Virus record (IMG/VR): IMGVR_UViG_3300005613_000002
Span: 186,001 to 250,000 of that record
DNA: 64,000 nucleotides
Reading direction: 5' to 3' (one strand)
Origin: a virus
Positions within the stretch are counted from its first letter, which is position 1; every line of letters starts with the position of its first letter. Made by a program: the position numbers and the translations under genes. Of this stretch, positions 52,006 to 59,549 are shown in pieces. A model generated the notes under the pieces. The model worked only from the letters and a program-made list of their open reading frames with translations, was not told the DNA's origin and searched no databases.

Positions 52006-52123
52006 ATAGAATATTAATTAATCTTTGTTTACGAAACTCATAATATCCAGTTGCTCGACCACCATAACATGGTGTGCCTGTTTCAACAAATTTATACCAA
52101 AAACGTTTCCAAGATTTATTCAT
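51962..52123 (-). CDS. small single-pass membrane protein, 53 aa
   Basis: MNKSWKRFWYKFVETGTPCY start, basic and aromatic, then a membrane helix (RLINILLIVCVILIAIIAF). The stop falls in a duplicated segment, so the C-terminus may have been shortened or moved recently. Confidence 0.68.
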   Translation of the reverse strand: MNKSWKRFWYKFVETGTPCYGGRATGYYEFRKQRLINILLIVCVILIAIIAFN

Positions 52124-52134
52124 AACTATCATTT

Positions 52135-52353
52135 TTAATTAAAACCATCAATCCAGTTTTTCATTTGGTGAGCATTCGATAAATTACCAGATATTAACAA
52201 CATAGTACCCATTTCTAATGCAAGATGATTTTCTGTTTCTGGATGTTTACTCATATCACTATGAAAACTAGCAAATGCACCAGAAACATCACCCTTATCA
52301 ATACATTCATTTGCTCTTTCTTTACACCAATTTAAATGTTCTGCTCTATTCAT
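52135..52353 (-). CDS. conserved phage hypothetical protein, 72 aa
   Basis: NRAEHLNWCKERANECIDKG, then GAFASFHSDMSKHPETENHL and LALEMGTMLLISGNL, a well-defined helical small protein type found in many phages with no assigned function. Confidence 0.82.
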   Translation of the reverse strand: MNRAEHLNWCKERANECIDKGDVSGAFASFHSDMSKHPETENHLALEMGTMLLISGNLSNAHQMKNWIDGFN

Positions 52354-52355
52354 AA

Positions 52356-52592
52356 TTATTTTTTATCAATTAAACGTTCATCCCATAAATTTTGTGCTTG
52401 CTCTGAAATATTTTGAGCCATATGATGTCCATTCCCATGCAATCTTTTACCGTCAGTAAGTTTACCATGTTCCCCAATATTCTCATAAAATTGAACACTT
52501 GTCTTATAGATAGCATTACCTAATTCTCTCTTTGCTGTTTCCGAATCCATTTCTTCTGGAATCATTATTTTTATTTCTCTAAATTTTTTCAT
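52356..52592 (-). CDS. hypothetical protein, 78 aa
   Basis: Mixed: IMIPEEMDSETAKRELGNAI then GKRLHGNGHHMAQNISEQAQ. Not recognised. Starts directly after the stop at 52593. Confidence 0.75.
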   Translation of the reverse strand: MKKFREIKIMIPEEMDSETAKRELGNAIYKTSVQFYENIGEHGKLTDGKRLHGNGHHMAQNISEQAQNLWDERLIDKK

Positions 52593-52703
52593 TTATTTTC
52601 TCTTTTTTATTTTATCAATCATATGTTCCAATTCATGATACAACATTGTAAATTTATTTACTTCACTTAATCTATTTTCACACAATAAAGTAATAACAAG
52701 TAA
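52593..52703 (-). pseudogene. 3' half of a gene interrupted by an in-frame stop
   Basis: An open stretch of 36 codons in the same frame as 52704-52853, directly after its TAA: LLVITLLCENRLSEVNKFTM then LYHELEHMIDKIKKRK. It ends one base before the next ATG, as real genes here do, but has no good ATG at its start (only an internal one after about 20 codons). Confidence 0.45.
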
Positions 52704-52853
52704 TTAGGACGATGAAAACATATCATTTGAATTAGCCTCTAAATGCTTAATATATAATTCTAATGCGTTTGAATATTTCTCATAATCATATCCACCAAAT
52801 GGTGATATCATATTTCCCGAAGTACTAAAATCTTCTAATTTTGGTTTTTTCAT
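52704..52853 (-). CDS. hypothetical protein, 49 aa (possibly the first part of an interrupted gene)
   Basis: MKKPKLEDFSTSGNMISPFG then YEKYSNALELYIKHLEANSN; ends FSSS-stop. Reads straight on in the same frame at 52593-52703. It is either a complete small protein or the front of an 86-residue protein broken by a TAA. Start overlaps the upstream stop (ATGA). Confidence 0.65.
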   Translation of the reverse strand: MKKPKLEDFSTSGNMISPFGGYDYEKYSNALELYIKHLEANSNDMFSSS

Positions 52854-53209
52854 TTTATATTGTGTTTTTTAATTAAAATTGCATCATCAAAAGGACATCT
52901 AATACTACCATTACCCATCCCACCTGAATCAACCCAATAACCATGTTTTCCAACAATTTGTATATAACCTCTTTTAGGTTCACCGAAAAAATCAAATTCA
53001 ATCAAATCTTCAACTTCCAATCTTTCTTTTATTGGTGCTGGTGGATATGCCCTTTTCTTTGTCCTAAATTCTTTAAACTCACATTTTTTATTAATATATG
53101 GATATTCAGAACAACATCTAGCACCAATACCCAATAAAGAACGTTTAATGTTTTTATTGGTGCACCATGCTCCATTATTATTGAATTTACAATTAATTTT
53201 AGAAATCAT
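52850..53209 (-). CDS. hypothetical protein, 119 aa
   Basis: Start at 53209 (MISKINCKFNNNGAWCTNKN), 13 bases after the upstream stop; the longer frame overlaps that gene. Five cysteines in the first half (CTNKNI, GARCCSEYPYINKKCEF), then a beta part with GKHGYWVDSGGMGNGSIRCP. Probably metal-binding. Confidence 0.75.
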   Translation of the reverse strand: MISKINCKFNNNGAWCTNKNIKRSLLGIGARCCSEYPYINKKCEFKEFRTKKRAYPPAPIKERLEVEDLIEFDFFGEPKRGYIQIVGKHGYWVDSGGMGNGSIRCPFDDAILIKKHNIK

Positions 53210-53222
53210 TTTAGTTTCACAA

Positions 53223-53615
53223 TTAAAATTTACAATTATACTTGAATACCCAATAAGGATATCCAGAACTAACATTACAACCAGTCATAATTCCAACCAG
53301 TTCTAACTCTGGTTTATTGTAATAATCACGAAGAAATGCTTCAATTTGTTTAAAACCTCTACCATCCCAATACTGTCCTTGATTACCAAAATGTTTTTCA
53401 CAAAATTTATCATGTTTTTTTGAATCCCATTGATAAAGTCGATCTGAATAAACAGCATGTTCATACTTATCTGCCTTTTTTGAAACAACATAAGCATCAT
53501 AGCTATATCTATATTCATCTCGTGTTCTTTTTACAGGATTCCCATCCCAATCTTTATATCTGCTTTCACCTTCGAAAAAACATAAACCATCACTTGTGTA
53601 TATTCTATTATTCAT
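53223..53615 (-). CDS. hypothetical protein, 130 aa
   Basis: Start at 53615 (MNNRIYTSDGLCFFEGESRY) in the usual AATACTATG context; an ATG at 53645 is also possible. Basic and Tyr/Trp-rich: DEYRYSYDAYVVSKKADKYE and GNQGQYWDGRGFKQIEAFLR. Not recognised. Confidence 0.75.
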   Translation of the reverse strand: MNNRIYTSDGLCFFEGESRYKDWDGNPVKRTRDEYRYSYDAYVVSKKADKYEHAVYSDRLYQWDSKKHDKFCEKHFGNQGQYWDGRGFKQIEAFLRDYYNKPELELVGIMTGCNVSSGYPYWVFKYNCKF

Positions 53616-53642
53616 AGTATTATTTTTACTGCTTATAATTTT

Positions 53643-53677
53643 CATTAATACTGCTCAAATGTTTAATTAATGAGCAG
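53643..53677 (-). terminator. hairpin between genes
   Basis: AATACTGCTCA pairs perfectly with TGAGCAGTATT (11 bp) around a 13-nt loop. A second small hairpin, GTCGAA/TTCGAC, lies at about 53714-53728. Either a terminator or an RNA element upstream of 53615. Confidence 0.55.
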
Positions 53678-53735
53678 TATTATAATATGTTTCGATCATA
53701 ACCTTCAACCAGTCGAATTTTTCGACCACTTTAAA

Positions 53736-54155
53736 TTAATCCATATAATCAACATCTTCTTGAGATATTTCAAGACAATCGATTTTATCTAAACAATTTT
53801 CAAGATAAACATGAATAAATGGTTCACTTCTACGTGGCATGAAACCTCTTACGAATGTGTGTCCTTCTTTAGATAAATATTTCCATACTGGTATATTCCA
53901 CTTATCAAAAATCCAATCAGAACTTTTAAATGTATCATAAATTGTTGGTCTCACATTTTTAAATGCGCCAAGTCTATCAAAACCTTTTGGCATTCCTAAA
54001 AAGAAAGACCCAATAAATGAACCAATTGTTCCTGCTGTATGTTTACCACAACCAATTCCACCAATAGTGTTTGGTTCAAAACATGAAATATTCCTTCCAC
54101 AAATACATCCAGTACACTGGTATTCTTCGATTGCTAATTTAAATTTATCTTCCAT
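53736..54155 (-). CDS. hypothetical protein with Cys cluster, 139 aa
   Basis: N-terminal cluster CTGCICGRNISCFEP plus GIGCGKH, then a Gly-rich hydrophobic segment (TAGTIGSFIGSFFLGMPKGF) and a C-terminal alpha/beta part. Could be a metal protein with a membrane-associated stretch. First gene behind its promoter. Confidence 0.74.
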   Translation of the reverse strand: MEDKFKLAIEEYQCTGCICGRNISCFEPNTIGGIGCGKHTAGTIGSFIGSFFLGMPKGFDRLGAFKNVRPTIYDTFKSSDWIFDKWNIPVWKYLSKEGHTFVRGFMPRRSEPFIHVYLENCLDKIDCLEISQEDVDYMD

Positions 54156-54180
54156 TTTATTTTTGTTTTTGAATTATACT

Positions 54181-54212
54181 ACTTATACGAATATAATAGC
54201 TTTTTGTTACAA
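54181..54212 (-). promoter_or_regulatory. phage promoter
   Basis: TTGTAACAAAAAGCTATTATAT then TCGTATAAGT, leftward. Confidence 0.78.
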
Positions 54213-54230
54213 AAATTATTATTTATTTCC

Positions 54231-54419
54231 TTATGGTAATTTCAATATGAAATAACAATCAGATTTATGAATCCCATCAGTGCAACCACAATATTCACAT
54301 TTGTTATTAATATATTTCCTCTCAAAATTATTACTATCACTAGAACAACAATCACAATATTTTGGGGAATATGGCTCATGTTTACATCCAGTACAAACTT
54401 TTTGTTTATTAATTTTCAT
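54231..54419 (-). CDS. multi-cysteine zinc protein, 62 aa
   Basis: Nine cysteines in 62 residues: VCTGCKHEPYSPKYCDCCSS and KCEYCGCTDGIHKSDC, so probably two zinc sites. Very short; no named family. Confidence 0.76.
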   Translation of the reverse strand: MKINKQKVCTGCKHEPYSPKYCDCCSSDSNNFERKYINNKCEYCGCTDGIHKSDCYFILKLP

Positions 54420-54425
54420 TCTTTT

Positions 54426-54602
54426 TTAATTAATAATAACTGCTTCAATTTCATCAATATCAATAGTGAAGTTTTTATTACCAGTCCAATTCATTGAACG
54501 ATTAGTGTTTCCACTTAATTTATCAATTGTAAACGTTTTAAATCTTACAGTTATTTTATTCCCGCTTTTCATATAGAAAGTAACCTTAATTTTTTTTCCC
54601 AT
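54426..54602 (-). CDS. small hypothetical protein, 58 aa
   Basis: Beta-rich: MGKKIKVTFYMKSGNKITVR, then NKNFTIDIDEIEAVIIN. A short beta-sandwich or barrel type (KVxFxMKSGNxI...vdidxIexV) common in phages. Fits between neighbours. Confidence 0.7.
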   Translation of the reverse strand: MGKKIKVTFYMKSGNKITVRFKTFTIDKLSGNTNRSMNWTGNKNFTIDIDEIEAVIIN

Positions 54603-54613
54603 GATTAATATAA

Positions 54614-54892
54614 TTAAATAACTGTTGTTAAGTCAAAGTTTGTTGTTTTTATTTTATAGCAGTTTCTCCAAAAACCAGTAACTAAATCAATTTTACTATT
54701 ATCTAATACTCTATCATTTTGATTGATTTCATATTTCATTTCTTCTGTTAAGCATTTTTGAACATCAGCAATACCTGCAAAAAAGAAAATAAAGTAATCA
54801 TCAATTTCAATTGGTGTTGTATTATCTTCACAAGTAAAATCAAATTTCTTATTTGAATCAGAACTATCTACTTTAGTTTTAAAATTTTCCAT
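54614..54892 (-). CDS. hypothetical protein, 92 aa
   Basis: Acidic, strand-helix mix (DYFIFFFAGIADVQKCLTEE). Not recognised. Confidence 0.75.
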   Translation of the reverse strand: MENFKTKVDSSDSNKKFDFTCEDNTTPIEIDDYFIFFFAGIADVQKCLTEEMKYEINQNDRVLDNSKIDLVTGFWRNCYKIKTTNFDLTTVI

Positions 54893-54894
54893 AA

Positions 54895-55167
54895 TTACTT
54901 ATCTTTGGTTTTATCTCTTGATAATAATAATCTTAATCCCATAACAGGACGTATTGGTGTCATTCCGAGGTCAACATCATCCAGTAAATGATTACAACAA
55001 TCTAACAAAGCATCGTAATGAATTTTTTCATCAGATTTTAAAGTTATTTCATTTTGTTCTTCCAAATGATTTATATATTTTTCTAATTCATCGTAATACT
55101 TATTAAGTTGTTCACGATATTCCATTTGGTTTGATGTCTGATAATCTTTTATGTTTGGTCGTTTCAT
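54895..55167 (-). CDS. helical hypothetical protein, 90 aa
   Basis: QMEYREQLNKYYDELEKYIN and KIHYDALLDCCNHLLDDVDL; alpha-helical. Start overlaps the gene above by 4 bases. Confidence 0.76.
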   Translation of the reverse strand: MKRPNIKDYQTSNQMEYREQLNKYYDELEKYINHLEEQNEITLKSDEKIHYDALLDCCNHLLDDVDLGMTPIRPVMGLRLLLSRDKTKDK

Positions 55168-55382
55168 AATACATATGTTGTTTTACTATTTACAAATGAT
55201 AATCTAAGACCAATCTGACCTTCAATTAAATCACTTCGTAATTCCCAATTATTTTTAAAATCTGGTCTTAAAAATTTACAATTATTACACAAATAATGCC
55301 CATCACCCCAACATTTACCATTTGGTTCACCAGAAGTGAAATCTTCCGTAGGACAATCAATATGTTCTTGCATGTTCTCCAT
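55164..55382 (-). CDS. zinc-motif hypothetical protein, 72 aa
   Basis: CPTEDFTSGEPNGKCWGDGH and YLCNNCKFL form a C...C...CxxC arrangement with a beta-rich end. Start overlaps the upstream stop (TAATG). Confidence 0.76.
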   Translation of the reverse strand: MENMQEHIDCPTEDFTSGEPNGKCWGDGHYLCNNCKFLRPDFKNNWELRSDLIEGQIGLRLSFVNSKTTYVL

Positions 55383-55672
55383 TAAATTTTCATTTTTTTA
55401 ATGAAGCACCAATATTCTATAATAACTGGTCTTAAATTTTGATGTAAAAATCGTAGATATTTAATATCTGGAATTGTTGCTTTTTCTTCGAAAGTTGGAT
55501 TACTTTCCCACCTTTTCATTTCTTCCAATGATACAGGTTCAATATCTTCAATCACCATTTTTTTTAGTAGATGATATCCTGTTGATTGTGAATGATCTGG
55601 TAAATTTGGTAAATATAATTTATCACATAATTTATAACAAAATTCATCAAAAGTAAATTCTCTGATGCCCAT
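55382..55672 (-). CDS. hypothetical protein, 96 aa
   Basis: EFTFDEFCYKLCDKLYLPNL, two Cys, a helical centre and LRFLHQNLRPVIIEYWCFIK at the end. Not recognised. Confidence 0.76.
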   Translation of the reverse strand: MGIREFTFDEFCYKLCDKLYLPNLPDHSQSTGYHLLKKMVIEDIEPVSLEEMKRWESNPTFEEKATIPDIKYLRFLHQNLRPVIIEYWCFIKKMKI

Positions 55673-55675
55673 GTT

Positions 55676-56221
55676 TTATAATTTAAATAGTTTAGTTTCA
55701 CCAGTAAGTTTATCTATTCTAAGAATACCACGTTTGGTTTTATCTTTATCATATTCATTATTCAAGAAGATAAAATCTTTAGATTTCATTCTTGAATAAC
55801 TGGTACAATAATATTCATCAGTTTCAATATTATAATATTTATCACCAATTGAATAAACACAACCACCAATCAAATAAGGACTATCTGATTGAGCAAAAAC
55901 CTTTTTCTCCACACCATCGTTATCAATAATACAAGCACAATTCGCAAGATGTCTTGGATTGCTATCAAATTTAGTGCCTTGCTTTTTATTGAAATCTTTA
56001 GATGAATCCATAATTGATTTATCATAAAAAGATTCAACTTGTTTAAGTATCATAAAATACTTATCTTTGGGATTAAAACCAAAACCACCAACTCTATATA
56101 GAGTGTCATTAAGTTTCACACCATTTTTATATAGGTTTACAAAATCAGTTTGATTTACACGCCACTTTTTACGATATTTTTCATCTAATTCAACTGGTTT
56201 TACTTCGATTAAATTTTCCAT
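55676..56221 (-). CDS. hypothetical protein, 181 aa
   Basis: I start at 56221 (MENLIEVKPVELDEKYRKKW), since the promoter lies across the longer frame. KWRVNQTDFVNLYKNGVKLN and YRVGGFGFNPKDKYFMILKQ suggest a beta/alpha soluble domain; then KDKTKRGILRIDKLTGET. Possible KTSC-like or small DNA-binding role cannot be shown. Confidence 0.78.
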   Translation of the reverse strand: MENLIEVKPVELDEKYRKKWRVNQTDFVNLYKNGVKLNDTLYRVGGFGFNPKDKYFMILKQVESFYDKSIMDSSKDFNKKQGTKFDSNPRHLANCACIIDNDGVEKKVFAQSDSPYLIGGCVYSIGDKYYNIETDEYYCTSYSRMKSKDFIFLNNEYDKDKTKRGILRIDKLTGETKLFKL

Positions 56222-56239
56222 GATATTATCTTTTTTTAA

Positions 56240-56270
56240 CTTATACGTGGTATCTAATAAAATGTTACAA
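56240..56270 (-). promoter_or_regulatory. phage promoter
   Basis: TTGTAACATTTTATTAGATACC then ACGTATAAGT, leftward, 20 bases before the ATG at 56221. Confidence 0.8.
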
Positions 56271-56462
56271 TTTACCACCTTTAATTACATCATGCAATAA
56301 ACCAATGAATTCATCATCCTTTTTAAATTTCTCTCTCCATTTAAGAATACACTCGATTTTTTCAACAGTCGTTGATTCTTGCGACATAATTTTTATATCA
56401 GCAATAAGTCTCTTATTTTCCTCTTTTACTTTTTGATATACACTTCTGCTTACATTACTCAT
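56265..56462 (-). CDS. helical hypothetical protein, 65 aa
   Basis: Start at 56462 (MSNVSRSVYQKVKEENKRLI), after the upstream stop. Coiled-coil-like with KIECILKWREKFKKDDEFIG. Not recognised. Confidence 0.72.
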   Translation of the reverse strand: MSNVSRSVYQKVKEENKRLIADIKIMSQESTTVEKIECILKWREKFKKDDEFIGLLHDVIKGGKL

Positions 56463-56472
56463 AATATGGATT

Positions 56473-56742
56473 TTAATCGTCAAATACAAACATAATTCTT
56501 TGCATGAATGGATGTGCATCATAAAAATTATTAATCCATTCTACACTAAATTCAGTATTGTGAGATGCTTTACTTATTTTTCCAACATAATATGTTTTTC
56601 CATCTTCACCAAACATTTTACTATCTCTACATAAATCACATAGTTGATTCCAATCATAATCAGAATTAGCTTCAATAAATTTAACCATATCAGCTTCTGA
56701 TACATAATATATTGCTTCGTTTACATTAATTACTGATTTCAT
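56473..56742 (-). CDS. hypothetical protein, 89 aa
   Basis: Start at 56742 (MKSVINVNEAIYYVSEADMV), two bases below the upstream stop. KFIEANSDYDWNQLCDLCRD, then a strand TYYVGKISKASHNTEFSV. Not recognised. Confidence 0.74.
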   Translation of the reverse strand: MKSVINVNEAIYYVSEADMVKFIEANSDYDWNQLCDLCRDSKMFGEDGKTYYVGKISKASHNTEFSVEWINNFYDAHPFMQRIMFVFDD

Positions 56743-56744
56743 AC

Positions 56745-57128
56745 TTAAACAGTTATTTTTAATACGTTTTTCACCCAACTTTTACCTTGTAAGTACATCC
56801 CTAGATTAAAATATTTATTCATTTTTTTATCGATAATTATTTCAGTCCCATCTTTTTCACTAATCACAACAATTTGAGCTTTCATTATCTCGTTTTTAAA
56901 TGAATCACCTGTTATAATAAGCGTATCACCTTGTTTAATATCATAAATTGTTTTTATTGATATTATTTTAACTGTATTATTCTTGGGATATAAGAAATCT
57001 ATACTCTGTTTTAACACATCAATAGTATGTTTCTTTTCTAATGAAAATTCTGGCATATGTTTATTCAATGCCAGAATGTCTTCATCAATCAATTTTTGAT
57101 ATGTTTCTTTATTTAATTTAGTTCCCAT
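56745..57128 (-). CDS. hypothetical protein, 127 aa
   Basis: The opening (LNKETYQKLIDEDILALNKH and LEKKHTIDVLKQSIDFLY) matches a helical element common in phage small proteins. The second half is a beta domain (KQGDTLIITGDSFKNEIMKA). Looks like two fused small modules. Confidence 0.78.
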   Translation of the reverse strand: MGTKLNKETYQKLIDEDILALNKHMPEFSLEKKHTIDVLKQSIDFLYPKNNTVKIISIKTIYDIKQGDTLIITGDSFKNEIMKAQIVVISEKDGTEIIIDKKMNKYFNLGMYLQGKSWVKNVLKITV

Positions 57129-57132
57129 AATA

Positions 57133-57375
57133 TTAACTAATTTCTAGTCCTTTTAACCAATTTATTGAAAATCTGTAAAGTACAGTCCCATCAGTACCAG
57201 TTATAGCAAAGTTATTACCTCCGTCAACTGGAAATATTTCAGTTTCAGTAAAAGGAATATCATTATATGTTGTCCTATATTTTAGATAAAGTCTTTTTTC
57301 ATTAATTCTTAGTTCCTTTAACCAGAGTTTATTTCCGCTATTATCTGCTGGTATACATGCTATTTTAATTCCCAT
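57133..57375 (-). CDS. hypothetical protein, 80 aa
   Basis: Beta-rich: KIACIPADNSGNKLWLKELR, then FPVDGGNNFAITGTDGTVLY. Not recognised. Confidence 0.75.
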   Translation of the reverse strand: MGIKIACIPADNSGNKLWLKELRINEKRLYLKYRTTYNDIPFTETEIFPVDGGNNFAITGTDGTVLYRFSINWLKGLEIS

Positions 57376-57377
57376 AG

Positions 57378-57596
57378 TTATTTTTTTAAATTAAATTCAT
57401 TAAGATATACTTTGAATCGTTCTTGTTTTCCATCAATATTAACAACAACACTAATGTAATCACCAAAGGAAGCAAAACCACCACCCATTTCAATTAATCT
57501 ATTTTTATAATAGTATTTGGTTTCACCCCATAAACCTTGAATATTGTTAAAATGTTTTGTTTTAAGATATTTAACTAATTCTTCTTTTGTTGACAT
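57378..57596 (-). CDS. hypothetical protein, 72 aa
   Basis: I start at 57596 (MSTKEELVKYLKTKHFNNIQ) because the longer frame overlaps a better gene (57601-57756). GLWGETKYYYKNRLIEMGGG then beta strands (YISVVVNIDGKQERFKVYLN). Function unknown. Confidence 0.75.
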   Translation of the reverse strand: MSTKEELVKYLKTKHFNNIQGLWGETKYYYKNRLIEMGGGFASFGDYISVVVNIDGKQERFKVYLNEFNLKK

Positions 57597-57600
57597 ATCA

Positions 57601-57756
57601 TTAAATTTTAATTTCTTTCCAGATATTATACATTTCTTCTGTAGTATGTTTTTTTTCGTAATTATCTCCCCTGTAAGTCCATTGATGTCTCTCTGCTCTA
57701 ATTCCTTCAACATCAATCCATTCTGCAAAACCTAATACATCATCAATATTACTCAT
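57601..57756 (-). CDS. conserved phage hypothetical protein, 51 aa
   Basis: VLGFAEWIDVEGIRAERHQW then TYRGDNYEKKHTTEEMYNIW is a recognisable small phage protein type (sometimes seen as GFAEWI..... W....TTeeLY.iw). Its frame was hidden under a longer shadow. ATG overlaps the upstream stop by 8 bases (ATGAGTAA). Confidence 0.78.
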   Translation of the reverse strand: MSNIDDVLGFAEWIDVEGIRAERHQWTYRGDNYEKKHTTEEMYNIWKEIKI

Positions 57757-57973
57757 TATTCAAATCTTCGGTATATAAAGCATAATCAACACCCTTTTCA
57801 CGACCCATGTAATTAAGGAAGTCAGTAAGCACAGCATCAACATGTCGTTGTTGAATCTGTTCACCATCTTCAATTTCATTCATATGGTTATTACGAACTA
57901 AACTTTCTTGTGCTTCTTTCCTATATTTAATTGCACTTTTTTTTGCTAAATCTAAATATTCTAATGCTCCCAT
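57749..57973 (-). CDS. hypothetical protein, 74 aa
   Basis: Acidic helical: ALEYLDLAKKSAIKYRKEAQ, then RHVDAVLTDFLNYMGREKGV. Not recognised. Confidence 0.76.
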   Translation of the reverse strand: MGALEYLDLAKKSAIKYRKEAQESLVRNNHMNEIEDGEQIQQRHVDAVLTDFLNYMGREKGVDYALYTEDLNNE

Positions 57974-57980
57974 AATATTA

Positions 57981-58232
57981 TTAATTGTTTATTGATTCCC
58001 ACCATTCACTAAAATGTTTAATTACTTTTTCACTAGCATTCTCACCACCTAAAAAATATTCATAATAATATGGTGATTTCGTTTCTCCATCAGCATGTCT
58101 TAAACCACTTTTGATAGTGCAAAATCCTGCACCTTCATGAATTTCGAACCAATCAATCATTGTCATATGACCATTAAATTTAAACTCAGGTCTTAGTTTA
58201 AGAATTTGTTTTCTTGTTAAAATCTTACCCAT
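57981..58232 (-). CDS. hypothetical protein, 83 aa
   Basis: Start at 58232 (MGKILTRKQILKLRPEFKFN), right after the ATPase stop. Contains GHMTMIDWFEIHEGAGFCTI. The longer frame overlaps the ATPase. Not recognised; adjacent to the ATPase, so a partner role is possible. Confidence 0.75.
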   Translation of the reverse strand: MGKILTRKQILKLRPEFKFNGHMTMIDWFEIHEGAGFCTIKSGLRHADGETKSPYYYEYFLGGENASEKVIKHFSEWWESINN

Positions 58233-58233
58233 T

Positions 58234-58827
58234 TTATATATTATTTGCTTCGATAAACATCTTAGATCGAAACCATCTATGATGTTCAAGTGAATATACA
58301 TTATCAAAATGCTGAATAATTGGTAAACAATGTGTTGCAATTATTAATTGAACGTTTCTATTCGCAGCATTTTCAATTTCTTTTGCTAATTTATATTGAT
58401 TCCTAAGTGATAATGCTGCTTCTGGTTCATCTAAGTATAATACACAATCTTTAGTATCTTTAATTCTATTAACTGTAAATTCTTTTAATACTTCACCATG
58501 TGACATGAAATGTGATTGCATAGCAGCACCAACACCAATACCTCTTGATGTTCCATTAGGATTAGTATACATTTGTAAATCAACAATTCTTGGATTCATT
58601 TTTTCAGCATCAAAATAAAAAGTGTTAATTCCTTTTTTTATTGTGTCTTCATGCAATTCGACTTTAATTATATCTGAATTTTCTTGAAGTAGAGTGAGAA
58701 GTGTGCTTTTTCCACAACCCTGTTCTCCAACTAACAATGTAACATGATTAAACTCAATTTTTAATCCTTTGTTTAAAGAATATTTATCAGCTAATAATTC
58801 AACTGATTTAAGATGTATATTACTCAT
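58234..58827 (-). CDS. AAA/ABC-type ATPase, 197 aa
   Basis: Walker A GEQGCGKST (about residues 35-43), Walker B CVLYLDEPE (about 133-141) and an ATHC H-loop-like segment (about 170). RIVDLQMYTNPNGTSRGIGV and FMSHGEVLKEF occupy the signature position. Single-domain, soluble, with the AAA_21/SMC-like head layout but without a coiled coil. Phage relatives have no fixed role. Start at 58827 overlaps the upstream stop by 8 bases. Confidence 0.86.
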   Translation of the reverse strand: MSNIHLKSVELLADKYSLNKGLKIEFNHVTLLVGEQGCGKSTLLTLLQENSDIIKVELHEDTIKKGINTFYFDAEKMNPRIVDLQMYTNPNGTSRGIGVGAAMQSHFMSHGEVLKEFTVNRIKDTKDCVLYLDEPEAALSLRNQYKLAKEIENAANRNVQLIIATHCLPIIQHFDNVYSLEHHRWFRSKMFIEANNI

Positions 58828-59041
58828 TTTCTTTTCGTCTTTTATAAAGTTCAAGAAGCATTTCTAATTGAATCTTTTGAACTTTATCTTTATTTTTTAT
58901 TTCTAAAAGCCAACGTCCGAACTCAATGATTTCATTATCAAATTCATCATAAATTTTATCAATTTTAGACATGATTGCTTTAGGTTTCCCATAGCTATCT
59001 TTATCATCTCTAAACATTTGTTTTGCTTCTTTCCTTTTCAT
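58820..59041 (-). CDS. helical hypothetical protein, 73 aa
   Basis: Basic/acidic alternating helices (RKEAKQMFRDDKDSYGKPKA, QKIQLEMLLELYKRRKENE). First gene behind the promoter at 59048; possibly the partner of the ATPase because of the overlap. Confidence 0.75.
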   Translation of the reverse strand: MKRKEAKQMFRDDKDSYGKPKAIMSKIDKIYDEFDNEIIEFGRWLLEIKNKDKVQKIQLEMLLELYKRRKENE

Positions 59042-59047
59042 TATTAT

Positions 59048-59078
59048 CTTATACGTAAGATTTTATCTTTTGTTACAA
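59048..59078 (-). promoter_or_regulatory. phage promoter
   Basis: TTGTAACAAAAGATAAAATCTT then ACGTATAAGA, leftward; begins right after the stop of 59079-59315. Confidence 0.8.
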
Positions 59079-59315
59079 TTAATAATAATCACCAACACCA
59101 ACAAAAAGTATCCTATTATGAAACAGATATTTAACCTTAACATTATTATCAAAAATATCTTCAAAATCACCAATTAAACTTCTACGTTTATCCATTTTTT
59201 TTCCATTGAAATGAATTTCTTTGCATGACAATTTAGCTTCATCGATTAATGACATAAAATCTTCAAAAGAATTAGAAATCTTTAGATTTTCTACGGTTTT
59301 AGTTTCAGTTAACAT
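59079..59315 (-). CDS. hypothetical protein, 78 aa
   Basis: VENLKISNSFEDFMSLIDEA, then KDIFD-type acidic and a beta end (VKYLFHNRILFVGVGDYY). Not recognised. Confidence 0.74.
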   Translation of the reverse strand: MLTETKTVENLKISNSFEDFMSLIDEAKLSCKEIHFNGKKMDKRRSLIGDFEDIFDNNVKVKYLFHNRILFVGVGDYY

Positions 59316-59318
59316 ATT

Positions 59319-59549
59319 TTACTTTTTAATATCAAATGGTCTACTATCCCTCCTAATATAATCTTCAAACATTATTTGTGTTTGTTCTGCCGATAATATT
59401 ACTTGTTCGAATACATCATATATATCCATCCCATCAACCATCATATGGACAGTTTTATTAAAAACAGCATTTCTCCTATATAATTCTTCACCATTTTTAA
59501 ATTTACTAATTATTTCAGTAATTTTATTGTATCGTTCAGTTTGATTCAT
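59319..59549 (-). CDS. hypothetical protein, 76 aa
   Basis: Helical: YNKITEIISKFKNGEELYRR, then HMMVDGMDIYDVFEQVILSA. Not recognised. Start overlaps the zinc gene stop by one base. Confidence 0.75.
   Translation of the reverse strand: MNQTERYNKITEIISKFKNGEELYRRNAVFNKTVHMMVDGMDIYDVFEQVILSAEQTQIMFEDYIRRDSRPFDIKK

Noticed and set aside
57597-57728. Upstream extension of the 57378 gene (MQNGLMLKELEQ...)
   Set aside because: A clear, conserved 51-aa gene occupies the same bases in another frame, so the extension is a shadow.
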